Shown piece after piece: positions 34,617 through 43,266 of a DNA stretch of 64,000 nt. The translations under genes and the position numbers were made by a program. The stretch's first letter is position 1. Every line of letters starts with the position of its first letter. The notes beneath the pieces are model-generated. The model worked only from the letters and a program-made list of their open reading frames with translations, did not search any database and was not told the origin of the DNA. This stretch comes from Paracoccaceae bacterium (GTDB lineage Bacteria; Pseudomonadota; Alphaproteobacteria; Rhodobacterales; Rhodobacteraceae): the NCBI GenBank assembly GCA_013214575.1, contig JABSSD010000078.1, positions 1-64,000 on the forward strand, read 5' to 3'.

Positions 34617-35500
34617 TGCGGAAAACTACATTTCTCTTGCCCCTGCTGGTGCTTGCCATCGTGGCGGGCCTGTCGGCAGTGTTCATCGTGGACGAGCGTG
34701 AAAAAGCGCTTGTGCTGCAATTTGGTCGGGTTGTCTCGGTCAAGGAAGAGCCCGGATTGGCGTTCAAGATCCCGCTGATCCAGGAGGTCGTGACCTATGA
34801 CGACCGCATCCTGAGCCGCGAAGTTGGCCCCTTGGAGATCACCCCGCTGGATGATCGTCGCCTGGTGGTTGACGCCTTTGCCCGCTACCGCATCGCCGAT
34901 ATCCGCCGGTTCCGCCAAGCGGTGGGTGCCGGTGGCATCGCCACTGCTGAAAACCGGCTCGATTCGATCCTGCGGGCGGAAATCCGTGAGGTTCTGGGTT
35001 CGGTCAGCTCCAATGACATCCTGTCGTCCGACCGGGCGGCGCTGATGCTGCGCATTCGCAACGGTGCCATTCTTCAGGCCCGCGCTCTGGGACTTGAGGT
35101 GATCGACGTGCGGCTGAAACGCACCGATTTGCCGCAGGCCAACCTGGAAGCCACCTTTGCCCGGATGCGCGCCGAGCGGGAACGTGAAGCCGCAGACGAG
35201 ATCGCCCGTGGTAAGGAAGCCGCGCAGCGGGTTCGGGCGCAGGCCGACCGTACTGAGGTTGAACTGGTCTCCGAAGCTGAGCGTGAAGCCGAGATCATTC
35301 GCGGTGAGGCAGATGCCCGACGCAACGCGATCTTTGCCGAAGCTTACGGTAAGGACATCGAGTTCTTTGAGTTCTACCGGACATTGGCCGCTTATCGCGC
35401 GTCGATGCTGGCAGGCAATTCCTCGATGGTGCTGTCGCCTGACTCGGAGTTCTTCAACTATCTGAAGTCCTCGACCGGGGCTGCTGCTGACCAAAACTGA
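34616..35500 (+). CDS. hflC: Protease modulator HflC
   Basis: The 294-residue protein has an N-terminal membrane anchor (residues about 5-23), the SPFH domain beginning V-D-E-R-E-K-A-L-V-L-Q-F-G, and a coiled-coil with A-R-M-R-A-E-R-E-R-E-A, as usual for HflC. It is coupled to hflK and to the DUF2065 gene by TAATG and TGATG overlaps. Confidence 0.95.
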   Translation: MRKTTFLLPLLVLAIVAGLSAVFIVDEREKALVLQFGRVVSVKEEPGLAFKIPLIQEVVTYDDRILSREVGPLEITPLDDRRLVVDAFARYRIADIRRFRQAVGAGGIATAENRLDSILRAEIREVLGSVSSNDILSSDRAALMLRIRNGAILQARALGLEVIDVRLKRTDLPQANLEATFARMRAEREREAADEIARGKEAAQRVRAQADRTEVELVSEAEREAEIIRGEADARRNAIFAEAYGKDIEFFEFYRTLAAYRASMLAGNSSMVLSPDSEFFNYLKSSTGAAADQN

Positions 35501-35694
35501 TGGCGATGATCTTTCTGGCCCTCGGGCTGGTGCTTATAGTAGAGGGGCTGGCCTATGTGCTGGCCCCTTCTCTTGTTGAGCGACTGTTGCAGATGATGCG
35601 GCAGTTGGGCCTGACTGAGCGGCGTCAGATCGGCGCCATGGGGATTGGTCTGGGGTTGATCCTGCTGTGGATTGCACATCTTTTGGGCGCGTAG
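35500..35694 (+). CDS. DUF2065 membrane protein
   Basis: The 64-residue protein has two membrane helices separated by V-E-R-L-L-Q-M-M-R-Q-L, with the R-R-Q-I-G-A-M-G-I-G-L-G-L pattern of DUF2065 (YjeT-like). The family follows hflC in many proteobacteria. It begins by a TGATG overlap with hflC. Function unknown, likely linked to FtsH-HflKC membrane quality control by position. Confidence 0.88.
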   Translation: MAMIFLALGLVLIVEGLAYVLAPSLVERLLQMMRQLGLTERRQIGAMGIGLGLILLWIAHLLGA

Positions 35695-35915
35695 ACTGAC
35701 CCTTGGGGGTTGCGCCTTAATCTGGGACAGTCGATGGGCGGATTTTAGCGCACCCGGCGGCTGGATTGCGCGGCTTTGACTGTAACTTCGCTCACTTCAA
35801 ATTGAAAATGTGCAACATTTATTGCGGCAAGCGCGGAAGTGACTACATTGTCTTTCAGGCCTCCCAGGGATCAGGTTTTGGACCCGCCGTTTGGTGCACA
35901 AGGAGGAGCGCAACA

Positions 35916-37448
35916 ATGATAAGGAGTAGATCCGTGCAGGCTCAGGCAAAAGCAGTTTCAATCAGCCAAGACCGACCGGCCAATGGCCGCCGGCTGATGT
36001 GGCTGACGTTGGTGACCACCATGTTGATTTTGGCCCAGGCAATGGTGGCCCAGGCACGCCCTGAAAGCCTTGCGCCGCTGGCTCAGAAAATCAGCCCGTC
36101 CGTGGTCAATATTACCACCACAACCGTCATCGAGGGCCGGACCGGACCGCAGGGCATCGTGCCCGAAGGATCCCCGTTTGAGGATTTCTTTCGCGAGTTT
36201 CAGGACCGCAATGGCGACGGCAACGACAACGGCAATGGCGAAAGCCGCAGGCCGCGCCGCTCGTCGGCGCTGGGATCGGGATTTGTGATCTCCGAGGACG
36301 GCTATATTGTCACCAACAACCATGTGATCGCCGGTGCCGATGAAATCGAGATTGAGTTCTTCCCCGGCGATGGTCAGCCCAAGGAATTGCTGGCGGCCAG
36401 ATTGATTGGCACAGACGAGAAAACCGATATTGCGCTGCTCAAGGTCGACGCGGAATTCCCGCTGTCTTTTGTGACCTTTGGCGACAGTGACACCGCGCTG
36501 GTTGGCGATTGGGTTGTGGCGATGGGCAATCCGCTGGGGCAGGGCTTCTCGGTGTCCGCCGGGATCGTGTCGGCCCGCAACCGCGAGCTGAGCGGTTCTT
36601 ATGATGATTACATCCAGACCGATGCGGCGATCAACCGGGGCAACTCGGGGGGGCCGCTGTTCAATATGGACGGCGAAGTTATCGGAGTGAACACCGCGAT
36701 ACTGTCGCCCAATGGGGGCTCGATTGGTATTGGCTTCTCAATGGCGTCGAATGTGGTCAGCAAGGTTGTCGACCAGCTAAAAGAATTTGGTGAAACCCGC
36801 CGCGGCTGGCTGGGCGTGCGCATCCAGGATGTGGATGACGATCTGGCCGAGGCCATTGGTCTGGCCAATGTCGCCGGGGCGCTGGTCACAGATGTGCCCG
36901 AGGGCCCGTCCAAAGAGGCCGGATTGTTGGCAGGGGACGTGATCCTGACCTTCGACGGTGTTGATGTGAAGGATACCCGCGCCCTGGTGCGGCAGGTTGG
37001 CGCCACCGAAGTCGGCAAGGCTGTGCGCGTTGTGGTGCACCGGGATGGCGGCACTGAAACCCTGTTGGTTACTCTGGGACGGCGTGAAGACGCCGAGCGC
37101 AATGCCGGGTCCGCTGGCGGTGACGATGACGCAATGCCTGAAGTCGCCGAGAAGGAGCTGTTGGGGCTGACCATCGGCATGCTGACCGAGGAGATGCGCG
37201 GTGAGCTGAATGCGCCTGAAGGCACCGATGGTGTGGTTGTCTTGTCGGTCGACGAAACCTCGGAGGCCTGGGAAAAAGGTCTGCGTGGCGGTGATATCAT
37301 CACCGAAGCGGGTCAGCAGAAGGTGATGGTGATTGCTGATTTTGAAGACCGCATCGCCGAGGCCAGAGAGGCCGGGCGCAAGTCGCTGTTGCTGCTGGTA
37401 CGCCGCAATGGCCAACCCCGGTTTGTTGCGCTGAACTTGGGCAAGTAA
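35916..37448 (+). CDS. DegP/Do-family periplasmic serine protease
   Basis: The 510-residue protein has an N-terminal signal segment (M-W-L-T-L-V-T-T-M-L-I-L-A-Q-A-M-V-A-Q-A, residues 28-47), a trypsin-like domain with triad His136, Asp171 and Ser244 (G-N-S-G-G-P-L), and two PDZ domains. It should act as a periplasmic protease and chaperone. An AGGAGGAG ribosome site 7 bp before the ATG at 35916 fixes the start. A linker rich in Asn, Asp and Gly (D-R-N-G-D-G-N-D-N-G-N-G) sits in the LA-loop region. The gene follows hflKC after a 221-bp spacer and ends at a terminator. Confidence 0.92.
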   Translation: MIRSRSVQAQAKAVSISQDRPANGRRLMWLTLVTTMLILAQAMVAQARPESLAPLAQKISPSVVNITTTTVIEGRTGPQGIVPEGSPFEDFFREFQDRNGDGNDNGNGESRRPRRSSALGSGFVISEDGYIVTNNHVIAGADEIEIEFFPGDGQPKELLAARLIGTDEKTDIALLKVDAEFPLSFVTFGDSDTALVGDWVVAMGNPLGQGFSVSAGIVSARNRELSGSYDDYIQTDAAINRGNSGGPLFNMDGEVIGVNTAILSPNGGSIGIGFSMASNVVSKVVDQLKEFGETRRGWLGVRIQDVDDDLAEAIGLANVAGALVTDVPEGPSKEAGLLAGDVILTFDGVDVKDTRALVRQVGATEVGKAVRVVVHRDGGTETLLVTLGRREDAERNAGSAGGDDDAMPEVAEKELLGLTIGMLTEEMRGELNAPEGTDGVVVLSVDETSEAWEKGLRGGDIITEAGQQKVMVIADFEDRIAEAREAGRKSLLLLVRRNGQPRFVALNLGK

Positions 37449-37468
37449 CCGCGTCACTCTGTTGAGTT

Positions 37469-37502
37469 TTAAAAGGCCGGGCATAACGCCTGGCCTTTTT
37501 TC
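37469..37502 (+). terminator. Terminator of degP-like gene
   Basis: AAGGCCGGGC/GCCTGGCCTT arms (one G-U pair) with an ATAAC loop are followed by a run of six T residues, shortly after the protease stop codon. Confidence 0.8.
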
Positions 37503-37572
37503 GTCTTGCGGGGCAGGGGAAGATGTCAGGCCAATATCTCTGGCCAATATCCCAGGGGAAGACGACAGAGAA

Positions 37573-37601
37573 AGAGCCATGTGCGAGGGGCACATGGCTC
37601 T
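37573..37601 (-). terminator. 12-bp hairpin downstream of Crp/Fnr gene
   Basis: AGAGCCATGTGC/GCACATGGCTCT is a perfect 12-bp stem with a GAGGG loop; on the minus strand TTTCTCTG follows. It lies about 160 bp after the regulator stop codon, so it may be a terminator or another structured element. Confidence 0.45.
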
Positions 37602-37759
37602 AATTAAAAGGGACGAGGCAACGGGATGGAACAGGCGTGCCTCGCCTTGATGTGACTATGCATCGATTGTGTGCTGTGGTCTGTGATCCAGGTCACAGGA
37701 GTTTGACAATGGCGCAAGTTTTTTGACCTGCTGTGATCCGCCATCGCCAGGGTGCGCGG

Positions 37760-38428
37760 TCAGATCAGTTCGGGTTCCGCCAACCCGCCGAGGGCGGTGC
37801 GATCGAGAATAACCACGCCGCCGCGAGAGATTTCGATGACGCCGCCCCGTTTCCACGCCGCCAGGGTTTTGGACACCGCCTCGCGGGTGGCGCCGATGAA
37901 CTCGGCGAGGTCCGATTGCGACAGTGCCAATCTGCCACTTCCCGTTTCAGAGGTCAGGTGCAACAGCTTGCGGGCCAGCCGCACCGGCATCGCCAGAAAA
38001 ACCTGTTCGTTGTACTGATTGCCCATCCAGCGCATGCGCTGCCCGGCCAGCCGCAACAGATCGCCGGCCAGTTCTGGGTGGCGCAAAATCTGTGCGATGA
38101 CATCCCGGTTGCGCAGCCGCAGCACCCGGCTGGGCTCCAGTGCGGTGGCGGTGGCGGTGCGGTTGCCGGGGTCAAACAGGGCAATCTCGCCAAACACCGC
38201 GCCGGGTCGCATGATGTCGAGGGACAGTTTGCGCCCGGCTGCCGACAGGATCGAAATCTCCAGCGCCCCGTCGGTGATGGCAAACAGCGCATCTCCCAGA
38301 TCGCCCTGTTCAAACAGCACCTCACCGGATTTCAGCCGGACCTCACTGGCCTGGCTTTCCAGCATCTGTTTCAGCTCGGCAGAAATGCCCGACAGGAAAC
38401 CGGTTTGCGGCAGGTGATCGAGTGGCAT
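37760..38428 (-). CDS. Crp/Fnr-family transcriptional regulator without cysteines
   Basis: The 222-residue protein has an N-terminal cNMP-binding-like barrel (G-E-V-L-F-E-Q-G-D-L-G-D-A-L-F, P-G-A-V-F-G-E-I-A-L-F-D) and a C-terminal winged helix with L-S-Q-S-D-L-A-E-F-I-G-A-T-R-E-A-V-S-K-T-L. It contains no Cys, so it cannot be an oxygen sensor of the FNR Fe-S type; a nucleotide or other ligand is more likely. The ATG at 38428 has GGAGA 7 bp upstream. Targets are unknown. Confidence 0.85.
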   Translation of the reverse strand: MPLDHLPQTGFLSGISAELKQMLESQASEVRLKSGEVLFEQGDLGDALFAITDGALEISILSAAGRKLSLDIMRPGAVFGEIALFDPGNRTATATALEPSRVLRLRNRDVIAQILRHPELAGDLLRLAGQRMRWMGNQYNEQVFLAMPVRLARKLLHLTSETGSGRLALSQSDLAEFIGATREAVSKTLAAWKRGGVIEISRGGVVILDRTALGGLAEPELI

Positions 38429-38500
38429 TGGAGGTCTCCATTCCGTATGTGGCGCCATGTCTGCGCCGGCAGTGATGATTTCACAGTGGATGAGGGGTGA

Positions 38501-39013
38501 TCAGCCTGCAATGGCCACAAGCCCCAATTGGCGAGCTGCCGCCAGCGATAACAGGTTGCTGTTCAGCCCCTGGGGCTTTTGATAGCGGCGCACTGCGGCC
38601 CGGGTGGCCCGGTCCATCTGGCCAGTGATGGCGCCGTGATACAGCTCACGGGCGGTCAGCGCCCGTTGCACCGAGGCGATGAGCGCAGGTGTCAGATCGG
38701 CGGCGCAGAGGATTTGGTACCAGCTGTCGCGACGCGGGCGGACAATATCCTGCCGGGTTTCGGTTTTGAACACCGCCGGCTGGACCACGCTGCCATCTGC
38801 CAGCACCTCGGCCGGGTGCAACATCACCTGATGGGTGATTGTTTCAATGATCGCCGGCCTGGTCTGCTTGCCCCAGCAACTGTCCGCTGCCGCCCCCGGA
38901 GGGGCGTTCAGGCCGCCCCGGGTGACGGTTGCGGTATTGGCGTCTGGCGGGGCGCAGGCGCTCAGACTGCCCAGCACTAGGACAGCCACAAGAAAGGGTC
39001 GGATCGGGGTCAT
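38501..39013 (-). CDS. Lipoprotein with peptidoglycan-binding domain
   Basis: The 170-residue precursor has a signal with lipobox (L-V-L-G-S-L-S-A-C-A), so it should be membrane-anchored at Cys20. The C-terminal half (S-V-Q-R-A-L-T-A-R-E-L-Y-H-G-A-I-T-G-Q-M-D then R-A-V-R-R-Y-Q) matches the PGRP-type PG_binding_1 helix repeat. The middle, with paired cysteines in D-S-C-W-G-K and I-L-C-A-A-D, is not recognised. The ATG at 39013 has a weak site upstream. It may tether the membrane to the wall. Confidence 0.75.
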   Translation of the reverse strand: MTPIRPFLVAVLVLGSLSACAPPDANTATVTRGGLNAPPGAAADSCWGKQTRPAIIETITHQVMLHPAEVLADGSVVQPAVFKTETRQDIVRPRRDSWYQILCAADLTPALIASVQRALTARELYHGAITGQMDRATRAAVRRYQKPQGLNSNLLSLAAARQLGLVAIAG

Positions 39014-39059
39014 GCTCGAAAGTCTCTGCTGGCTGCTCTGCCGGGCGGTTTGGCGCAGA

Positions 39060-39973
<914 letters not shown>

Positions 39974-39974
<1 letters not shown>

Positions 39975-40777
39975 TGTTTGTCCCGGGCGAGGTGGCGCGG
40001 CGTCTGACGCTTCGCCCTTGGCCCGGTCCTACCCGCCACGCGCTGCAGGTGTTGCGTCTGTGGCTTGGCGGGCTGGCGCTGATGGCTGCCAGCATGGCCC
40101 AGGCGACACCACCGGATGTGATCGTTTCAGCCCAATTTACCGAGCCCACCAGCCGTTATGATCACGCTATTCTGGGCGATGATGTGGAATGGGGGGCGTT
40201 GCTGCTGACGGTGGAGGCTTGTTCCGGCTGCGACGGCAGCCAGACCTACAAAGTGATCATCCGACTGCCGGAAACCCATGTTTTTGAGGATCTTGAACCG
40301 CGCATCATCGAGGGCGATGACGGCCCGACTCTGGTGATGGTGGTGGAAAGCAGCCTGACCCAAGGCGCCCGACTGTCGCTGTATGACGAGCGTGGGCTAT
40401 ATGCGGCGACACCGTTCATTGGCCGCCCACATCGCTGGCTGGCGCCGATTGGATCCGCCGATCTGGATGGCGACGGCTGGCCCGAGGTGGCCTATATCGA
40501 CCGCCCCCATCTGGCCAGGACGCTGCGGATCTGGAGCTTGCGGGAGGGTGAGCTGGTTGAGGTCGCCAGTCAGAGTGGGCTGACCAATCACCGGATTGGC
40601 GAGGATTTCATTACCTCCGGTATCCGTGACTGTGGCGATGGGCCTGAGGTGGTGACGGTGGACAGTGGCTGGTCGCGGATTGTGGCCTCGACACTGCAGG
40701 GTGGTGAGGTCAACAGCCGGGATATTGGGCTGTTCAGGGGGCGGCCGAGTATGGAGCGGGCGTTGGAGTGCCGGTGA
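39974..40777 (+). CDS. Secreted FG-GAP/VCBS repeat-like protein
   Basis: The 267-residue product has a signal peptide (hydrophobic core L-W-L-G-G-L-A-L-M-A-A-S-M-A-Q-A) and an FG-GAP/VCBS-like repeat with the calcium-loop pattern G-S-A-D-L-D-G-D-G-W-P-E-V-A-Y. Paired cysteines in E-A-C-S-G-C may form a disulfide. It starts by a TGATG overlap with the ferredoxin gene, an arrangement I recall from related genomes, but the functional link is unclear. A DUF/VCBS name would be as good. Confidence 0.7.
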
Positions 40778-40898
40778 GGGGGCTTGTAGACTAAGGAGTG
40801 AACAGCATCATATTGGTGCTATAGAATTTTTACGAGTAGACCTCTCACCAATTCAGAACATTCTGAGGTAGCTGGCCCACCCACGCCTTCTCAACCCT

Positions 40899-41375
40899 CT
40901 AATAATTCAAAATCTCAATGAACCGTGAGTGCTCGACGATCAGCCTAAATGTCATTTCAGTTTGTATGACAATTGGTGGCATCTCTGTCTCGGAGGCCAT
41001 AAAGGCTAGTTGCGACCTTGCCTGCCGCCACTCCCTGCCGCTCACGGAGTGACCGTCCCCAACCGTATAAATTACCGCCCGGCGGGCATTCTCTTTGGTG
41101 GAAACAAAAAACGTCGGGCAGGCGTCTGCCGCGTCTTTCCCCAAGCCCCCATTGGACGATCTATACACCTGGTGAAATGATAGCGGGGCTACCGTGTCCT
41201 TTCTTGAAAAACCTCCAATATCGCCGCAAGCCGCGATAACAGCATGTTGTTCTTTGTTCGCCCGCTCAAACACCCAAGAGGAGTATCCAGTTGAACCTGC
41301 AAAACTTGGAACTGAAGCCAAGATAAAGGCGCTGGTGATGAGAGTAGACCCCCAGAACACAATGCGCCTTGTCAT
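40899..41375 (-). CDS. Exported protein of unknown function
   Basis: The 158-residue product has an N-terminal signal (I-V-F-W-G-S-T-L-I-T-S-A-F-I-L-A-S-V-P-S-F-A-G) and two Cys (A-A-C-G-D-I and D-A-C-P-T-F) that may pair. I do not recognise a family. The ATG at 41375, with GAGAGA 10 bp upstream, is preferred over a GTG three codons earlier. Codon use is more AT-rich than in neighbouring genes, suggesting transfer. Confidence 0.6.
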   Translation of the reverse strand: MTRRIVFWGSTLITSAFILASVPSFAGSTGYSSWVFERANKEQHAVIAACGDIGGFSRKDTVAPLSFHQVYRSSNGGLGKDAADACPTFFVSTKENARRAVIYTVGDGHSVSGREWRQARSQLAFMASETEMPPIVIQTEMTFRLIVEHSRFIEILNY

Positions 41376-41720
41376 CGTGGGCACGTCTCTCGAAAGCCAT
41401 TTTAACAGGTTGATATCCTGAAGATGGAATTTTCTAATTCAATCTGAAATCCAAATTCTTACTGTAGATAATCTGTTTTACATCGACTGCAGTAACTTGC
41501 CGTAATCTTAAATGAAATACACTGAAGGCGGGAAAACTAATCTTGTGTTTCTCGCCAAGCGGCCTATGCCTAGGGTCAGGATCCATTGATAGTCTGACAG
41601 TTCGCTGATTCACTGCTCCGAAAGAAGGGCGGAATTTTGAGCGATCTGTTTTGGCTGTCGGAGGCGCAAATGGCGCGCCTTCGTCCTGACTTTCCACAGC
41701 CCCACGGCAAGCCGCGTGTT

Positions 41721-41760
41721 CACTGCCCGTCAGGGTATTGCGTAGCCATGTCCCGAGAGG
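41721..41760 (-). repeat. 40-bp insertion, copy 1 (inverted)
   Basis: This 40-bp block separates the codons R-V and D-D-R-R of the transposase, which are adjacent in the family. Its reverse complement matches 42072-42111 at 35 of 40 positions. Confidence 0.85.
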
Positions 41761-42071
41761 GATGACCGGCGTGTTCTCAGTGGGATTATATTTGTTAATC
41801 GCAATGGGTTGTCTTGGCGGGATGTGCCTGCAGAATATGGCCGACCTAAGACGCTTTACAACCGTTGGATCCGCTGGAGCGGCAAGGGTATCTTTGCCCA
41901 TATTCTGATGAAACTGGCGCGCGAAGGCGACAAAACCGATGTGCTGATGATCGGTGCAACACACTTAAAGGCACATCGCAGGGCATCCAGCCTGGGGCGA
42001 AAAAAACAGCAAAAGGCCGCATGATTGGCCTAACAAAGGGCGGGCTGAACTCAAAACTGCATGCTGTGCCC

Positions 42072-42111
42072 CCTCTCGGGACATTGCTTTGCAATACCCT
42101 GCCGGGCAATG
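42072..42111 (+). repeat. 40-bp insertion, copy 2
   Basis: This block begins CCTCTCGGGACATTGCTTTG and lies between CCC and AAG codons after L-H-A-V; removing it restores the frame to A-L-D-R-P-I. It holds two small hairpins, ATTGC-TTT-GCAAT and CCC-TGCC-GGG; the second is kept in copy 1. Confidence 0.85.
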
Positions 42112-42577
42112 AAGGCTTTGGACCGCCCGATCTGGATGTTCCTGAGCGCCGGAAACTTCAGCGACGCCGCCGCCGCACGGGCCCTTCTGTCGTCTCTCCC
42201 GAAGACCAAGTGGCTGCTGGCGGATCGCGGTTGCGACGCCGATTGGTTCCGTAATGCATTGAAAGATCGGGGAATCGCCGCCTGCATCCCGTCACGCAAG
42301 AACCGAAAGGTAATCATCCCGCACGACACCGTTCGGTATCGTCAGCGCCACCGTACCGAGAATATGTTCGGGAGATTGAAGGATTGGCGACGCATCGCAA
42401 TGCGTTATGATTGATGCCCTGAAATTTTCCTATCGGCCATCGCGCTGGCCGCTACTGTCATTTTCTGGCTATGAGTCCTGACCCTACCTAAAGCCAGCGC
42501 TTTTAAACATCATTTTGACCGTCAGCAGCGCATTCTTTCGCGATGATTTGTCAATTTTCCCAGCACATTGATTTTGC

Positions 42578-42970
42578 ATGATACTAAAAATTAAAAAACT
42601 CTGGTTTTGGCTGTGGGGCTGGACATGGAGTGAAGTCCCTTTGCCTTCAGGTATCGTTGTTGGACTAATGAAGAATAGGAGAGCGGTGCATAAGGCCATC
42701 TACTTGCGGCAAGACCCATCGGTCTACTCTACTATTTCGATAGCAGACCTCAGGGGGCAATGTAGATCACCTTGGCGCATTCGAACGTGGCCAATAATTT
42801 GCAAGTTTTATAATAGCAAACAGCAATCGAAACTGCCGTATGATTACTTTTATGACGCGGATTACAACGCGACCTATAATTCGTCAGACGGCGATTTGTT
42901 TTGTTTCCCGTTCAACGATATTCCTGAAATTGACAGCCTCAAAACAGAATTCCGTAAGTCGGGAGCCTGA
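42578..42970 (+). CDS. Protein of unknown function in accessory patch
   Basis: The 130-residue product (M-I-L-K-I-K-K-L-W-F-W-L-W-G-W-T-W-S-E) has an aromatic N-terminus, several Tyr and Asn, and a D-Y-F-Y-D-A-D-Y-N-A-T-Y-N segment. I recognise no family. No clear ribosome site precedes the ATG. Codon use is AT-rich, as in the other unknown gene of this patch. It may be real but foreign, or a decayed fragment. Confidence 0.4.
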   Translation: MILKIKKLWFWLWGWTWSEVPLPSGIVVGLMKNRRAVHKAIYLRQDPSVYSTISIADLRGQCRSPWRIRTWPIICKFYNSKQQSKLPYDYFYDADYNATYNSSDGDLFCFPFNDIPEIDSLKTEFRKSGA

Positions 42971-42985
42971 AGGCGCTGTCTCGCG

Positions 42986-43052
42986 TCCCGCCGCGCAGCG
43001 GCGCTGGGCCCAACGGGAGGCGGCATCGCAAGATGCCAGGTGACGGGCGGGA
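42986..43052. other. Hairpin-rich segment, possible structured RNA or mobile repeat
   Basis: An outer TCCCGCC/GGCGGGA stem (42986-42992 with 43046-43052) encloses GGGCCC and a perfect GGCATC-GCAA-GATGCC hairpin with a GNRA-type loop (43022-43037). CGCCG/CGGCG arms (42989-43003) offer an alternative pairing. Further right, GTTTGGCGG (43056-43064) is complementary to CCGCCAAAC (43174-43182). Transcription is not shown. Confidence 0.35.
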
Positions 43053-43208
43053 GAGTTTGGCGGCGGGGCAACCCATGGGTTTCCGGGGTTTGCATGTTCA
43101 TGAAACCTGCCTGAGAAGAACACGGTTCCGAACACTCAATCACATCTGGCTTGCCAGCTTACAAAGTCACCGCCCGCCAAACGGGGCAGGCGGCAACGCT
43201 TTGATGTT

Positions 43209-43266
43209 TTACTTCAGCGCGCGCCAGCCAATGTCGCCTACTTGAGGGCGCGCCAGCCAATGTCGC
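43209..43266 (-). repeat. 29-bp tandem duplication of purD 3' end
   Basis: 43238-43266 (the real purD end, R-D-I-G-W-R-A-L-K-stop) and 43209-43237 match at 26 of 29 positions. The three differences are all at third codon positions and keep Ala, Leu and stop (GCC/GCG, CTC/CTG, TAG/TAA). Confidence 0.9.

Larger units (their letters stand above)
37449..37759. other. 311-bp convergent spacer with two hairpins
   Basis: The spacer between degP-like (plus) and the Crp/Fnr gene (minus) has no gene. It holds a terminator for each side (37469-37502 and 37573-37601, listed separately). Confidence 0.5.
41637..42474 (+). pseudogene. IS5/IS427-type transposase, multiply broken
   Basis: Spliced conceptually, the product reads S-D-L-F-W-L-S-E-A-Q-M-A-R-L-R-P ... 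D-R-R-V-L-S-G-I-I-F-V-N-R-N-G ... T-K-G-G-L-N-S-K-L-H-A-V ... F-L-S-A-G-N-F-S-D-A-A-A-A-R-A-L-L ... M-F-G-R-L-K-D-W-R-R-I-A-M-R-Y-D ... A-A-T-V-I-F-W-L. Lesions: a TTG where ATG is expected; two 40-bp insertions (41721-41760 and 42072-42111), each shifting the frame; Gly (GGT, 41953-41955) in place of the first catalytic Asp in M-I-D-A-T-H; and a TGA at 42412 in place of the expected Arg codon. The A7 tract at 42000-42006 may be the natural frameshift site of this group rather than a lesion. Confidence 0.88.
41571..42486 (+). mobile_element. Decayed IS5-family (IS427-type) insertion sequence
   Basis: Inverted ends TAGGGTCAGGA (41571-41581) and TCCTGACCCTA (42476-42486) frame one transposase gene; the outer TA may be the target duplication typical of this group, leaving 41573-42484 as the element. 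Without the two 40-bp insertions it would be about 830 bp, the normal size. Several lesions show it is inactive. Confidence 0.85.
40778..43237. other. Accessory patch between FG-GAP protein gene and purD
   Basis: These 2.5 kb are AT-richer than the neighbours and hold two unrecognised genes, one decayed IS, a hairpin-rich stretch and a duplicated piece of purD. No integrase or tRNA is present. Coding on each flank is ordinary core sequence. Confidence 0.6.

Noticed and set aside
37680-37735. FNR-box-like TTGACAATGGCGCAA upstream of the regulator end
   Set aside because: Spacing and second half do not fit TTGAT-N4-ATCAA, and it lies downstream of both flanking genes.
41434-41964. 176-residue minus-strand frame across the IS
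   Set aside because: It runs antisense through transposase codons and the 40-bp insertion; no start signal.
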